A stretch of 64,000 bases of DNA, from NCBI RefSeq assembly GCF_900142655.1, contig NZ_FRBQ01000012.1, forward strand, positions 1 through 64,000, given 5' to 3'. This DNA is from Phytopseudomonas punonensis. GTDB lineage: Bacteria; Pseudomonadota; Gammaproteobacteria; Pseudomonadales; Pseudomonadaceae. The position numbers were made by a program, and so were the translations under genes. The notes under the pieces were generated by a model, which searched no databases, had not been told where the DNA came from, and saw nothing but the letters and a program-made list of their open reading frames with translations. Positions 42,664 through 52,992 of the stretch are shown here, one piece after another. The stretch's first letter is position 1, and each line of letters begins with the position of its first letter.

Positions 42664-43527
42664 ATGCCCTACCTGCTCGCCGTCACCGTCCTCTGGGCGT
42701 TTTCCTTTAGCCTGATTGGCGAATACCTGGCGGGCCGGGTGGACAGCGACTTCGCCGTGCTGGCACGGGTGGCGGTGGCGGCGCTGGTGTTTCTGCCCTT
42801 CACCCTTTGGCGCGGCTTGCCGCGGCGTTTGCTGGCCGGCTTCTGGCTGGCCGGGGCGCTGCAGTTCGGCGTCACCTACCTGTGCCTGTACCGCAGCTTC
42901 CAGGTGCTGACGGTGCCCGAGGTGCTGCTGTTCACGGTACTCACGCCGATCTACGTGACGTTGCTCGACGATGCCCTGGCGCGGCGCTTCAGCCCCTGGG
43001 CGCTAGTCGCTGCGCTGGTGGCGGTCGGTGGCGGCGTGGTGATCCGCTTCGAGCGCCTGGAAGGCGAGTACCTGATCGGCTTCCTGTTGCTGCAGCTGGC
43101 CAACCTGACCTTCGCAGCAGGCCAGGTGCTGTGCCGCCAGTTGCTGATGCGTTACCCGACCGAGCAGCCGCTGCATCGCTTCTTCGGGCACTTTTTCCTG
43201 GGGGCGATGGTGCTGGTGCTGCCGTCGTTCCTGTTGTTCGGTAACTCGGACAAACTGCCGAGCACCGCGCTGCAGTGGGGCATCCTGCTGTGGATGGGCC
43301 TGTTCGCCACGGCGCTGGGGCTGTTCTGGTGGGTCAAGGGCAGCGTCAAAGTCGATGCCGGCACCCTGGCGGTGATGAACGAGCTGCACGTTCCTGCCGG
43401 CTTGGTGGTAAACCTGCTGATCTGGAACCGCGACGCCGACATTCCCCGCCTGGCCCTGGGCGGAGCGATCATCCTCGCCTCGCTGTGGCTCAATCGCCTT
43501 GGCCGGCGGCGCCTGGCGACGGCTTGA
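42664..43527 (+). CDS. EamA/DMT-family transporter
   Basis: This 287-residue protein has 10 transmembrane segments in two EamA halves (about residues 1-135 and 140-280). The start is MPYLLAVTVLWAFSFSLIGE. TYLCLYRSFQVLTVPEVLLF lies in the first half. The carboxylate/amino-acid transporter branch of the DMT superfamily is the best fit. The cargo is unknown. It is preceded by GAGAGCCCGCGCC and stands alone between the dioxygenase gene and pbpG. Confidence 0.85.
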   Translation: MPYLLAVTVLWAFSFSLIGEYLAGRVDSDFAVLARVAVAALVFLPFTLWRGLPRRLLAGFWLAGALQFGVTYLCLYRSFQVLTVPEVLLFTVLTPIYVTLLDDALARRFSPWALVAALVAVGGGVVIRFERLEGEYLIGFLLLQLANLTFAAGQVLCRQLLMRYPTEQPLHRFFGHFFLGAMVLVLPSFLLFGNSDKLPSTALQWGILLWMGLFATALGLFWWVKGSVKVDAGTLAVMNELHVPAGLVVNLLIWNRDADIPRLALGGAIILASLWLNRLGRRRLATA

Positions 43528-43738
43528 TCCATTTATCGGACAATAGGAACCTGCCTTGACGGGTGCTAACATCGCACCTTCAATTGCAAACGCAATTAGC
43601 TGTTTTTAAAACCCTATTTTCCAGGGCTTTATAAAAGTTACCGAGCGAAGGTCTGCGCGGCGCTTTTATCGAAGCTCAAGGGTCACGGACGAAGTTCTTT
43701 CACCGGCACGGAGCGCCTTTTCAGCCATCTCTTGCCCA

Positions 43739-44656
43739 GTGAATCCCATCGTGAATATTCGTCGCCCCTTCGCCAGCCTGGCCCTGGCCTGCCTGTTCAT
43801 CGTTTCTCCGCTGGTCGCCACGGCAGCCGCCCCCGCCAAGCAGGAGCTCGCCTCCGGCAGCGCCCTGCTGGTCGACCTGAACACCGACAAGGTGCTGTAT
43901 TCCAGTAACCCGAACATGGTGGTGCCGATCGCCTCGGTGACCAAGCTGATGACCGCCATGGTCACGCTGGATGCCAAGCTGCCGCTCAACGAAGAGCTGC
44001 CGGTGATCATCCGTGACGTGCACGACATGCGCGGCGTGTATTCCCGCGTGCGCATCGGCAGCGAGATCAGCCGCCGCGAGATGCTTCTGTTGACCCTGAT
44101 GTCGTCCGAGAACCGCGCCGCCTCCAGCCTCGCGCACCATTACCCGGGCGGCGTTACCGCCTTCGTCGCGGCCATGAATGCCAAAGCTCGCGCGCTGGGC
44201 ATGACCCAGACCCGCTACGTCGAACCGACCGGCCTGTCCGAGCACAACGTATCCACCGCCAATGATCTGGTGAAACTGCTCAAGGCGACGCGCAGCTATC
44301 CGCTGATCGGCGAGCTCAGCTCCACCCCGGAAAAGACCGTGGCCTTCCACAAGCCCAACTACACCCTGGGCTTTCGTAACACCAATGGGCTGACCCGCAA
44401 GGAAGGCTGGAACGTGCAGCTGACCAAGACCGGCTTCACCAATAGTGCCGGCCATTGCCTAGTGATGCGCACTACCATGGCCGGCAAGCCCGTGGCCTTC
44501 GTGGTGCTCGACGCCTTTGGCAAGTACACCCACATGGCCGATGCTGCACGTCTGCGCAAATGGGTGGAGACTGGCAAGGTCACTCCGGTGGCTCCGGCGG
44601 CGCTGGCCTACAAGCAGCAACGCGCCTCGCAGCGTCAGTTGCAGGCGGCGCAGTAA
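43739..44656 (+). CDS. pbpG: D-alanyl-D-alanine endopeptidase (PBP7)
   Basis: This 305-residue serine peptidase of the S11 family has a signal peptide (ending VATAAAP, about residue 32). The active-site SxxK motif is SVTK at 66-69, the SxN motif SSEN with Ser123 and Asn125, and the KTG motif at 230-232 (numbering from 43739). It cleaves D,D-cross-links in peptidoglycan in the periplasm. The start codon is GTG; an alternative GTG lies four codons on. PbpG rather than DacA is favoured by the short length and absence of a C-terminal beta domain and membrane anchor. Confidence 0.9.
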   Translation: MNPIVNIRRPFASLALACLFIVSPLVATAAAPAKQELASGSALLVDLNTDKVLYSSNPNMVVPIASVTKLMTAMVTLDAKLPLNEELPVIIRDVHDMRGVYSRVRIGSEISRREMLLLTLMSSENRAASSLAHHYPGGVTAFVAAMNAKARALGMTQTRYVEPTGLSEHNVSTANDLVKLLKATRSYPLIGELSSTPEKTVAFHKPNYTLGFRNTNGLTRKEGWNVQLTKTGFTNSAGHCLVMRTTMAGKPVAFVVLDAFGKYTHMADAARLRKWVETGKVTPVAPAALAYKQQRASQRQLQAAQ

Positions 44657-44659
44657 GCG

Positions 44660-45562
44660 CTAGCGCGTTTGCCAGAGCGGATCGGCAGCCAGCCGCTCGG
44701 CGATGAAATCCAGCAAGGCTCGCAGCGCCGGCAGCATCTGCCGGCGTGACGCGTAGATGGCGTGAATGCCCAGCGACTGCGGCTGCCAGTCGGGCAACAC
44801 GCGCAGCAAACGCCCCTCTTCCAGTAGTGGCGCCGCCGCATAGAGCGGCTGCATGCAGATGCCGCCACCACCCACCGCCGCCTCCAGCAGTACCGCCGTA
44901 TCGTTGCTGCTCAGGTTGCCATCCACCGGCACCTGTACGGCTCCCGGCTGGCCGCTGAACCGCCAGACGCTACGCCCGAAATAGCTGTAGGTCAGGCAAT
45001 TGTGCCCGACCAGCTCGTGTGGCTCCTGCGGTGTGCCGGCCTTTGCCAGGTAGGCCGGCGCGGCGCAGACCACCGAATGACAGTCGCCCAGATGGCGGGC
45101 AACCTGGTTGGGTTCGAGCTGGTTGGTGATGCGTAGCGCCAGGTCGATACGCTCTTCGACCAGATTCACCGCCTGACTATTTACCAGCACATCGACCGAG
45201 GTATTCGGGTATCGCGCCAGGTACTCGAGCAGCACCGGCGTCAGCCAGGTTTGCGCAAACGACTGGCTGGTAGCGATACGCAAATTGCCGCTCGGTCCGT
45301 CCGTGGCCTTGATGCCCGTGGCGCGCATCATCTCGGCGGTGTGCAGCATTTCCCGACAGTGCGGCAGCAGCTCGTTACCGACCTGGGTCAGGCTCAGCTT
45401 GCGCGTGGTGCGGTGCAGCAGGCGCGCGCCGACCCAGCCCTCCAGCTCGGCCAGGTAGCGCGAGACCATGGCCCGCGAGAGATCCAGGTGCTCGGCCGCC
45501 GCGGTCTGGCTGCCGCGATCCACCACCTCGACGAAAACGCGGGTTGCCGTGAGTCTGTCCAT
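44660..45562 (-). CDS. LysR-family transcriptional regulator
   Basis: This 300-residue protein has an N-terminal winged helix at residues 1-60 (DRLTATRVFVEVVDRGSQTA, then SRAMVSRYLAELEGWVGARLL). The effector domain spans about 90-295. It is divergent from the NAD(P)-binding protein gene at 45702, with 139 bases between the starts, and probably regulates it. It converges on pbpG, with the stop codons 3 bases apart. It is not the TrpI-type regulator; that is at 55224. Confidence 0.88.
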   Translation of the reverse strand: MDRLTATRVFVEVVDRGSQTAAAEHLDLSRAMVSRYLAELEGWVGARLLHRTTRKLSLTQVGNELLPHCREMLHTAEMMRATGIKATDGPSGNLRIATSQSFAQTWLTPVLLEYLARYPNTSVDVLVNSQAVNLVEERIDLALRITNQLEPNQVARHLGDCHSVVCAAPAYLAKAGTPQEPHELVGHNCLTYSYFGRSVWRFSGQPGAVQVPVDGNLSSNDTAVLLEAAVGGGGICMQPLYAAAPLLEEGRLLRVLPDWQPQSLGIHAIYASRRQMLPALRALLDFIAERLAADPLWQTR

Positions 45563-45701
45563 AATTAGCTCGATTCATGCAACTGAGATGCTGCGATTAT
45601 GCGGCTTTTTGTGGCGCTATACGCGGGTAAGCTCATGCCTCGTTCATCGGTGCGCGGCAGTGCCCGCCGATGCCTCCTTGCCTGTCACAGCGGAGCCTCA
45701 C

Positions 45702-46313
45702 ATGAAAGTCGTCATTCTTGGTATCAGCGGTCGCGCCGGTTCGCGCCTGCGTGATGAACTGTTGCAGCGTGGTCATGAGGTCACCGGAATCGCCCGCGAC
45801 GTGAGTAGCGTGCCGACCCAGGCAGGCCTGACTCTGGCCAGTGCGGACGTAGCCGACAGCGAACGGCTGGTGCCGCTGCTCAAGGGCCATGATGCGGTGA
45901 TCAGCACCACGCGCTTCGTTGGCAGCGATGCCCCTAGCCTGATCGGTACGGTGCAGGCCGCCGGCGTGCCGCGCCTGCTGGTGGTTGGCGGCGCTGGCAG
46001 CCTGGAAGTGGCGCCTGGTGTTGCGCTGATCGACACGCCTGAGTTCCCAGCGGCCTACAAGGATGAAGCGGGGGCGGGGCGTGACTTCCTCAATGTGCTG
46101 CGTGGTGAAAAGACCCTGGACTGGACCTTCCTGTCGCCCTCAGCGCTGTTCGAACCGGGCCAGCGCACCGGCAAGTTCCGTGTCGGCAAGGACAGCCTGT
46201 TGATCGATGCCGACGGCAACAGCGCGATCTCCATGGAGGACTACGCCATCGCCCTGGTCGACGAGCTGGAGCAGCCCAAGCATTCGCGTAAGCGCTTTAC
46301 CGTCGGCTACTGA
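45702..46313 (+). CDS. NAD(P)H-binding atypical short-chain dehydrogenase-like protein
   Basis: This 203-residue protein has the dinucleotide-binding motif GISGRAGSRL near residues 7-16. It has ADVADSERLVPLL for the adenine/ribose side and VGGAGSLEV near residue 100. The NmrA/YwnB-like single-domain type without a catalytic YxxxK is favoured. It may be a quinone or small-molecule reductase, or a redox sensor. The start at 45702 follows GGAG. The longer frame upstream overlaps the divergent LysR gene and is rejected. Confidence 0.8.
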   Translation: MKVVILGISGRAGSRLRDELLQRGHEVTGIARDVSSVPTQAGLTLASADVADSERLVPLLKGHDAVISTTRFVGSDAPSLIGTVQAAGVPRLLVVGGAGSLEVAPGVALIDTPEFPAAYKDEAGAGRDFLNVLRGEKTLDWTFLSPSALFEPGQRTGKFRVGKDSLLIDADGNSAISMEDYAIALVDELEQPKHSRKRFTVGY

Positions 46314-46337
46314 CAACGGCTGAGTCGTCTCGCCCAT

Positions 46338-46376
46338 AAAAAAACCGCTGCACCCGAACTGGGGCAGCGGTTTTTT
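46338..46376. terminator. bidirectional terminator between trpA and the NAD(P)-binding gene
   Basis: AAAAAAACCGCTGC and GGCAGCGGTTTTTT pair around a CACCCGAACTGG loop. It serves both the plus-strand gene ending at 46313 and minus-strand trpA ending at 46394. Confidence 0.85.
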
Positions 46377-46393
46377 GTTTTGGTGCAGGGTGC

Positions 46394-47202
46394 TTAGCGG
46401 CGAGCGCTGCGCACGCCTTCGGCCAGTTGGCTGCACAACTCCAGCACGCCGTCGATGGCCTGCTGATCATTGCCGGCCGCCTTGGCGATCTGGTCGATCA
46501 GCGCCGAGCCGACCACCACGCCATCGGCCAGGCGAGCGATGGTCGCCGCGTGTTCCGGGGTACGGATGCCGAAGCCGATGCTGATCGGCAGGTCGGTGTG
46601 GCGGCGCAGGCGGGTGACGGCTTCCTGCACATGCTCCACAGTCGCCGAGCCGGCACCGGTAACACCCGCCACCGACACGTAGTAGACGAAGCCCGAGCTG
46701 CCGGCGAGTACGGTCGGCAGGCGCTTGTCGTCGGTGGTCGGTGTGGTCAGGCGGATGAAGTCGATACCCGCAGCCTGGGCCGGGTCGCACAGGTCGCGGT
46801 TATGTTCCGGCGGCAGATCGACCACGATCAGGCCGTCGACGCCGGCTTGCTGGGCATCGGTAATGAAGCGCTCGACGCCATACTTGTGGATCGGGTTGAA
46901 GTAACCCATCAGCACCAGCGGCGTGGCCTCTTCGGTTTCGCGGAATTCACGGACCATCTGCAGCGTCTTGGCCAGGTTCTGCTTGGCTTCCAGGGCGCGG
47001 ATGTTGGCCAACTGGATCGCCGGGCCGTCGGCCATCGGATCGGTGAACGGCATGCCCAATTCGATCACGTCAGCGCCAGCTTTCGGCAAGCCCTTGAGGA
47101 TCTTCAGGGAGGCATCGTAGTTCGGGTCGCCGGCGGTCACGAAGGTCACCAGGGCGGCGCGGTTCTGTTGTTTCAGCTCGGCGAAGCGCGTCTGCAGGCG
47201 GC

Positions 47203-47206
<4 letters not shown>
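46394..47206 (-). CDS. trpA: tryptophan synthase alpha subunit
   Basis: This 270-residue TIM-barrel protein has catalytic Glu49 and Asp60 in VIELGMPFTDPMADGP. It also has LVLMGYFNPIHKYG and GFVYYVSVAGVTGA, and the phosphate-binding GFGIRTPEHA. It splits indole-3-glycerol phosphate into indole and glyceraldehyde 3-phosphate in the cytoplasm. The start overlaps the trpB stop by four bases, which supports coupled translation and the alpha2-beta2 complex. Confidence 0.97.
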
Positions 47207-48414
<1,208 letters not shown>

Positions 48415-48537
48415 GGGGTTCTCCTGTGAACTCAGAGGTCGGCGGCAGGTGCCGCCCGAGCGCTGCTCGTAAAGGCTGATGGCATGCAGACTAACGCTAC
48501 CTGGGCACTTGGAAAAGCGAGTAGTTTGATTGAATTG

Positions 48538-48552
48538 GTGAGTAAAACTCAC
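48538..48552. promoter_or_regulatory. GTGAG-N5-CTCAC palindrome upstream of trpB, TrpI-type operator
   Basis: A perfect 5-5-5 palindrome lies 124 bases before trpB. From memory, P. aeruginosa TrpI binds a TGTGAG-N5-CTCAC type palindrome in front of trpBA; this matches that pattern. The trpI-like gene itself is now 6.7 kb away. Confidence 0.55.
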
Positions 48553-48716
48553 GTATTGGTATTTCTAGCTCGATCTCTCCTGCTGGCTTGCTGGCGCACC
48601 GGGGCGGAACATGTTTTCTGTCGGCGCCCATAAAGGGTGCAGAATATTTTATCCACAAGCCTTTATCCGCAGGATTTACCGGTCGAATTGGCTGGCACGC
48701 TTCATGCTTTTGTACT

Positions 48717-48739
48717 TTTATTCAAGTTACTTGAATAAA
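48717..48739. promoter_or_regulatory. perfect 10-3-10 inverted repeat before the ABC / amidohydrolase operon
   Basis: TTTATTCAAG, TTA and CTTGAATAAA form an exact palindrome 27 bases upstream of the binding-protein start, overlapping where a promoter -10 region would lie. A further CATTCAAGAG follows. It is the best candidate operator for the XRE/cupin regulator of the operon; binding is inferred. Confidence 0.6.
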
Positions 48740-48765
48740 TATCCAAGCATTCAAGAGGCCTCGCC

Positions 48766-49611
48766 ATGAACCGTCGTGCCGTGAAAAATCTGTCACTTGC
48801 GCTCGCCACCGTGTTTGTCAGTTCCCTGGCCCAGGCCGGCGATCTGCTGCAGCGCATCACCCAGGAAAAACAGATCACCGTCGCCACCGAGGCGCGCTTC
48901 GCACCGTTCGAATCCGTGGAGAACGGCAAGATCGTCGGTTACGGTGCGGATCTGATGAATTACGTGTTGGCCGACCTGCCTGGCGTCAAGGTCAAGCAGC
49001 TGGACCTGCCCTTCCAGGGCATTCTCCCGGGCCTGGACACCGGCAAGTTCGATTTCGTGGTGACCTCGGTAACGGTCAACAAGGCGCGCTTCGAGCAGTT
49101 CGCCTTCACCGTGCCGATTGCCGAATCCACCGTGGCGCTGCTCAAGCGCGGCAACGACGATTCCATCAACAGCCTGAGCGACCTCAACGGCAAGGTCGTC
49201 GGCTCGCAAAGCGGCTCGGGCCAGCTGCAGATCCTGCAGGCCTATGACCAGAAACTCAAGGATGCAGGTCAGCCGGGGCTCAAGGCCATCCGTCAGTACG
49301 TCAGCTTCGACGAAGCCTATGCCGACCTCGCGTTGGGGCGCCTGGATGGCGTGGCGCAATCGCTGTCCAACCTTGGCCCGCTGATCAAGTCGCGCCCCGG
49401 CATGTTCACCACCCTCGACGAAATGCTGGGCCCGAAAACCTACTACGGCTGGGTCGGCCGCAAGGATGCCGACAGTGCCAGCCTGGTGAAACTGTTCAGC
49501 GACGGCATCGCCCGCGCCAACCGCGACGGCACCATGAAGACCCTGCAGGAAAAATGGTTCGGCTTCACCATGGACGTGCCGGCCGACGCCATGCCCGCGC
49601 CGAGCATCTGA
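48766..49611 (+). CDS. polar amino-acid-type ABC transporter substrate-binding protein
   Basis: This 281-residue periplasmic protein has a signal peptide (residues 1-24, ending SSLAQAG) and the SBP_bac_3 fold. It contains ITVATEARFAPFESVENGKIVGYGADLMNYV, then LDTGKFDFVVTSVTVN and LNGKVVGSQSGSGQLQ. It delivers its ligand to the permeases encoded directly downstream. The adjoining amidohydrolase and DUF1989 genes point to an N-carbamoyl or ureido compound, or an amino acid derivative, as ligand. This is inference. Confidence 0.9.
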   Translation: MNRRAVKNLSLALATVFVSSLAQAGDLLQRITQEKQITVATEARFAPFESVENGKIVGYGADLMNYVLADLPGVKVKQLDLPFQGILPGLDTGKFDFVVTSVTVNKARFEQFAFTVPIAESTVALLKRGNDDSINSLSDLNGKVVGSQSGSGQLQILQAYDQKLKDAGQPGLKAIRQYVSFDEAYADLALGRLDGVAQSLSNLGPLIKSRPGMFTTLDEMLGPKTYYGWVGRKDADSASLVKLFSDGIARANRDGTMKTLQEKWFGFTMDVPADAMPAPSI

Positions 49612-49621
49612 GCCGCCGACC

Positions 49622-50278
49622 ATGACTGATTTCGGCGACCGCCTGGCGCTCTACTGGCCAGCCCTGCTCGACGGTGCGCTCACCACCTTGTGGCTGTGCC
49701 TGGCCGGCATGCTGCTGGGCTTCGCCCTCGGCGTACTGATCTACCTGCTGGGCAGCAGCCACAGCCGTGGCTGCGTGGCGTTCGCCAGGGTCTACGTGAG
49801 CTTCTTCCGCGGCACCCCGATGCTGGCGCAACTGCTGCTGTTCTTCTACCTGCCGGCCGGGCTGGGCATGGACGTGCCGGCACTGGTGGCGGCAGCCCTG
49901 GCATTGGCCCTGAATACCGCGGCCTATCAATCGCAGATCCTGCGCAGCGGTTTCGCCGCCATTGCCGCCGGGCAACTGGAGGCTGCGGCGGTGTTCAGCA
50001 TCGGCCGCTGGCAGACGCTGCTGCATATCCAGTTGCCGCAGGTGGTGCGTCTGACGCTGCCCGCGCTGATTTCCGAGCTGATCGATGTGATCAAGGTGTC
50101 GGCCGTGGTCTCGGTGATTTCCATCACCGACCTGATGCGTGTCAGCCAGCAACTGGTCTCGCAGACCTACCGGCCGCTTGAGGTCTACCTGGTCGCGGCG
50201 CTGTTCTACCTGGCGCTGACCAGCCTGCTGGCCCTGCTCGGGCGGCAGCTGGAGCGTCGCTGGCAGGCACGCAGCTGA
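49622..50278 (+). CDS. amino-acid ABC transporter permease 1
   Basis: This 218-residue HisM/GlnP-type permease has about five membrane segments. The early sequence is TLWLCLAGMLLGFALGVLIY. The EAA cytoplasmic loop lies near residue 120 (AAGQLEAAAVFSIGRWQTLL). It begins 10 bases after the binding protein gene and ends on the start of the second permease (ATGG overlap region at 50278), as usual for a heterodimeric channel. Confidence 0.9.
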   Translation: MTDFGDRLALYWPALLDGALTTLWLCLAGMLLGFALGVLIYLLGSSHSRGCVAFARVYVSFFRGTPMLAQLLLFFYLPAGLGMDVPALVAAALALALNTAAYQSQILRSGFAAIAAGQLEAAAVFSIGRWQTLLHIQLPQVVRLTLPALISELIDVIKVSAVVSVISITDLMRVSQQLVSQTYRPLEVYLVAALFYLALTSLLALLGRQLERRWQARS

Positions 50279-50925
50279 TGGAGAACTGGATGAACTACCT
50301 TCCCGATTTCGGCCAGGCGCTGCTCGTCACCCTGGGCATCAGCTTTGCCGGCGCGGCGCTGGGCCTGCTGCTGGGCTTTGCCCTCAATGCGCTGCGTCTG
50401 GCTGTGCCTGGTTTCATCGGCCTCTACCGGCTCTACGTCTGGTTGATACGGGGCACGCCGTTTCTGGCGCAGCTGCTGCTGATCTACTTCGGCCTGCCGG
50501 TGTTGGGGCTGACCCTGGATGCCATCGAGGCAAGCATTCTCGCCCTGTGTCTGTACAGCGCAGCATATTTCGCCGAGCTGCTGCGCTCGGCCTGGGCCAG
50601 CGTGCCTGCCGGGCAGCTGGAGGCGGCGCGGGTACACGGCCTCAGAGGCCTGCAGACGTTCTGGCACATCCAGGCGCCCCAGGCCCTGGCGTTTGCCCTG
50701 CCGCTTCTGGGCAACCAGGTGATCCTGACCATCAAGGAGAGCGCGGTGGCCTCGATCATCACCGTGCCGGAACTGACCATGACCGCCGGGCAGATCGTGT
50801 CCAGCACCTTTTCCTACGTCGTGCCCTATGTGCTGCTGGTGCTTTCGTACTGGCTGCTGACGCTGCTGGTCGGCTTTGCCGCTGCCGCGCTTGGCCGCCG
50901 CGCAACCCGCTACCAGCGAGGATGA
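50278..50925 (+). CDS. amino-acid ABC transporter permease 2
   Basis: This 215-residue permease is of the same HisMQ family. It has LYRLYVWLIRGTPFLAQLL (the RGTPxLxQL motif, residues 42-60) and the EAA loop PAGQLEAARVHGLRGLQTFW. It overlaps the first permease stop by one base. An internal Met at 50290 is an alternative start. It pairs with the first permease in a heterodimer. Confidence 0.9.
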   Translation: MENWMNYLPDFGQALLVTLGISFAGAALGLLLGFALNALRLAVPGFIGLYRLYVWLIRGTPFLAQLLLIYFGLPVLGLTLDAIEASILALCLYSAAYFAELLRSAWASVPAGQLEAARVHGLRGLQTFWHIQAPQALAFALPLLGNQVILTIKESAVASIITVPELTMTAGQIVSSTFSYVVPYVLLVLSYWLLTLLVGFAAAALGRRATRYQRG

Positions 50926-50929
50926 CCTG

Positions 50930-51736
50930 ATGAGCAATCGTCCCCTTCTTGAAATGCGCGGCGTGGGCAAGTCCTACGGCGCCAATACCGTATTGCAGGG
51001 TTTTGATCTGAGTGTGCGAGCCGGCGAGATCGTCTCGCTTATCGGCCCTTCCGGCTCCGGCAAGACCACCGCCCTGCGCTGCATGAACTTCCTCGAGGCC
51101 TACGACCAGGGCGAGGTGTGGATCGATGGTCAGCTGCTCGGCTACAGCGGCAGTGGCCGGCGCCCGGCCGACCAGGACAGTGCGGCCAGCATCGCCGAGG
51201 TGCGGCGGCCACTGTCCATGGTGTTCCAGCAATTCAACCTGTGGCCGCACATGACCGTGCTGGAGAACGTCATGGCGCCGTTGCTGCTGGGCAAGCGCCT
51301 GAACCGCAGCGAGGCGCGTAGCCTTGCCGAATCGGCGCTGCAGCGGGTTGGCCTGGCTGCCAAGCTGGGCGCCTATCCGGCACGTCTTTCCGGCGGCCAG
51401 CAGCAGCGCGTCGGCATCGCCCGGGCGTTGGCGGTCAAGCCGCGGTTGATGCTGCTCGATGAGCCGACCTCGGCCCTCGACCCGGAATTGGTCGAGGAGG
51501 TGCTGCAGGTGATTCGCGGCCTGGCCAACGATGGCATGACCATGGTGATGGTCACCCACGAAATGAGTTTCGCGGCGCAGATATCCAGCCAGGTGGTGTT
51601 CATGGAGGCCGGGCAGGTGGTCGAGACCGGCGAGCCGGCGACGATGTTCCAGGCGCCCGCTACCGACCGCCTCAAGCAATTCCTCAAACCCTGGTTCAAC
51701 CGCAGCCTCACACCGCGTCAGGAGGTCAGCCCATGA
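50930..51736 (+). CDS. amino-acid ABC transporter ATP-binding protein
   Basis: This 268-residue ATPase has Walker A GPSGSGKTT (near 38-46), Q-loop VFQQFNLWPHMT, signature LSGGQQQRVGIARALA and Walker B LMLLDEPTSALDPE. An insert near residues 80-100 (SGSGRRPADQDSAASI) lengthens the region between Walker A and the Q-loop. It energises the two permeases. The start at 50930 follows GAGGATGACCT, and the stop overlaps the amidohydrolase start by four bases. Confidence 0.92.
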   Translation: MSNRPLLEMRGVGKSYGANTVLQGFDLSVRAGEIVSLIGPSGSGKTTALRCMNFLEAYDQGEVWIDGQLLGYSGSGRRPADQDSAASIAEVRRPLSMVFQQFNLWPHMTVLENVMAPLLLGKRLNRSEARSLAESALQRVGLAAKLGAYPARLSGGQQQRVGIARALAVKPRLMLLDEPTSALDPELVEEVLQVIRGLANDGMTMVMVTHEMSFAAQISSQVVFMEAGQVVETGEPATMFQAPATDRLKQFLKPWFNRSLTPRQEVSP

Positions 51737-52965
51737 AGGCCGAGAAGGTGATGGCGGCGGTGCGTGGCGGGCGGCTGCACGGCCTGCTCGATACCCTGGC
51801 CGGTTTTGGCGCGCTGCCGACTGGTGGGATGAACCGTCAGGCGCTTTCCGACGAGGATTTCGCGGCGCGTGCCTGGCTGATCGGCGAGGCGCAGCGCATC
51901 GGTTGTCGCGTGTGGACCGATGCCTGCGCCAACCTGTTCATCCGCCGCGACGGCCTGGAGGATCTGCCGCCGGTGATGACCGGCAGCCACATCGATACCC
52001 AGCCCAGCGGCGGCCATCTGGATGGCTGTTACGGTGTGATGGCTGGTCTGGAGTGCCTGCTGGCGCTGCACGATCAGGGCCTGCGCACGCGCCGGCCTAT
52101 CGAGCTGGTGGTGTGGACGAACGAGGAGGGCAGTCGTTTCAGCCCCGGCGCCATGGGTTCCAGCGCGTTCGTCGAGCCGCAGCGCATGAGCGCTTATCGC
52201 GACAGTCGTGATGCCGCCGGCGTCAGCGTCGCCGAGGCGCTGGACGCCCATGCCCGGCGTTTCGCCGAGTTGCCGCTGCGTGAACGGATCGCGGCGCATG
52301 CCTTCGTCGAGCTGCACATCGAGCAGGGGCCGGTACTGGAGCGCGCCGGCGTGCCGCTGGGCGTGGTGTCCGGCGTTCAGGGCGTGCGCTGGTATCAGGT
52401 GCGCTGCCGCGGTGCTTCGGCCCATGCCGGCACCACACCGATGGACATGCGCCAGGATGCACTGCTGCTGGCCACCGGTTGTCTGCCGGCCATTGATGCC
52501 TTGGCCGAGCGCCTGGCCGGCGCCGACAAGCGCCTGACCTTCGGGCGCTGGCAGGTGTTGCCCAACTCGATCAACACGGTGGCGGGCGAGGCGACCTTCA
52601 CCATTGACTTCCGACACGCCGACCCCGCGGTGCTGGCGGCCTTCGACGCCGAACTGCCCGCTTGCCTGCCCGATGCCGCCGACCTGCAGCCGCTGTTCAG
52701 TCATCCGCCCGTGGCCTTCGATGCAGTCGTCATCGGCGTGCTGCAGCAAGCCGTCGAGGCCACCGGCGAAGCGTCCCTGAGCCTGCGCTCGGGAGCCTTT
52801 CACGATGCCATGTACCTGGCTACGCATTGCCCCACCAGCATGCTGTTCGTGCCGAGCCGCGATGGCATCAGCCACAACCCCAGGGAATACACCGAACCCT
52901 CCCAGCTCGAAGCCGGCGCCCGCGCGCTGGCCTGGAGCCTCGTCCAACTGGCCGATCAGGCCTGA
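51733..52965 (+). CDS. M20 Zn-dependent amidohydrolase (hydantoinase/carbamoylase family)
   Basis: This 410-residue enzyme has the N-carbamoyl-amino-acid amidohydrolase / allantoate amidohydrolase layout. MTGSHIDTQPSGGHLDGCYG near residues 78-97 holds a zinc His and the bridging Asp. VWTNEEGSRFSPGAMGS near 132-148 has the Glu-Glu pair. HIEQGPVLE near 195 provides the next ligand, and FHDAMYLA near 356 the last His. It hydrolyses a ureido or carbamoyl group from a small molecule. Substrate could be allantoate, ureidopropionate or an N-carbamoyl amino acid. Confidence 0.88.
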   Translation: MKAEKVMAAVRGGRLHGLLDTLAGFGALPTGGMNRQALSDEDFAARAWLIGEAQRIGCRVWTDACANLFIRRDGLEDLPPVMTGSHIDTQPSGGHLDGCYGVMAGLECLLALHDQGLRTRRPIELVVWTNEEGSRFSPGAMGSSAFVEPQRMSAYRDSRDAAGVSVAEALDAHARRFAELPLRERIAAHAFVELHIEQGPVLERAGVPLGVVSGVQGVRWYQVRCRGASAHAGTTPMDMRQDALLLATGCLPAIDALAERLAGADKRLTFGRWQVLPNSINTVAGEATFTIDFRHADPAVLAAFDAELPACLPDAADLQPLFSHPPVAFDAVVIGVLQQAVEATGEASLSLRSGAFHDAMYLATHCPTSMLFVPSRDGISHNPREYTEPSQLEAGARALAWSLVQLADQA

Positions 52966-52992
52966 CCCGTACTTGCCCAATCAGGAGCTACC

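Noticed and set aside
44660..45562. LysR gene near trpBA as the trpI candidate
   Set aside because: Its sequence lacks the TrpI-like segments; the gene at 55224 matches far better.
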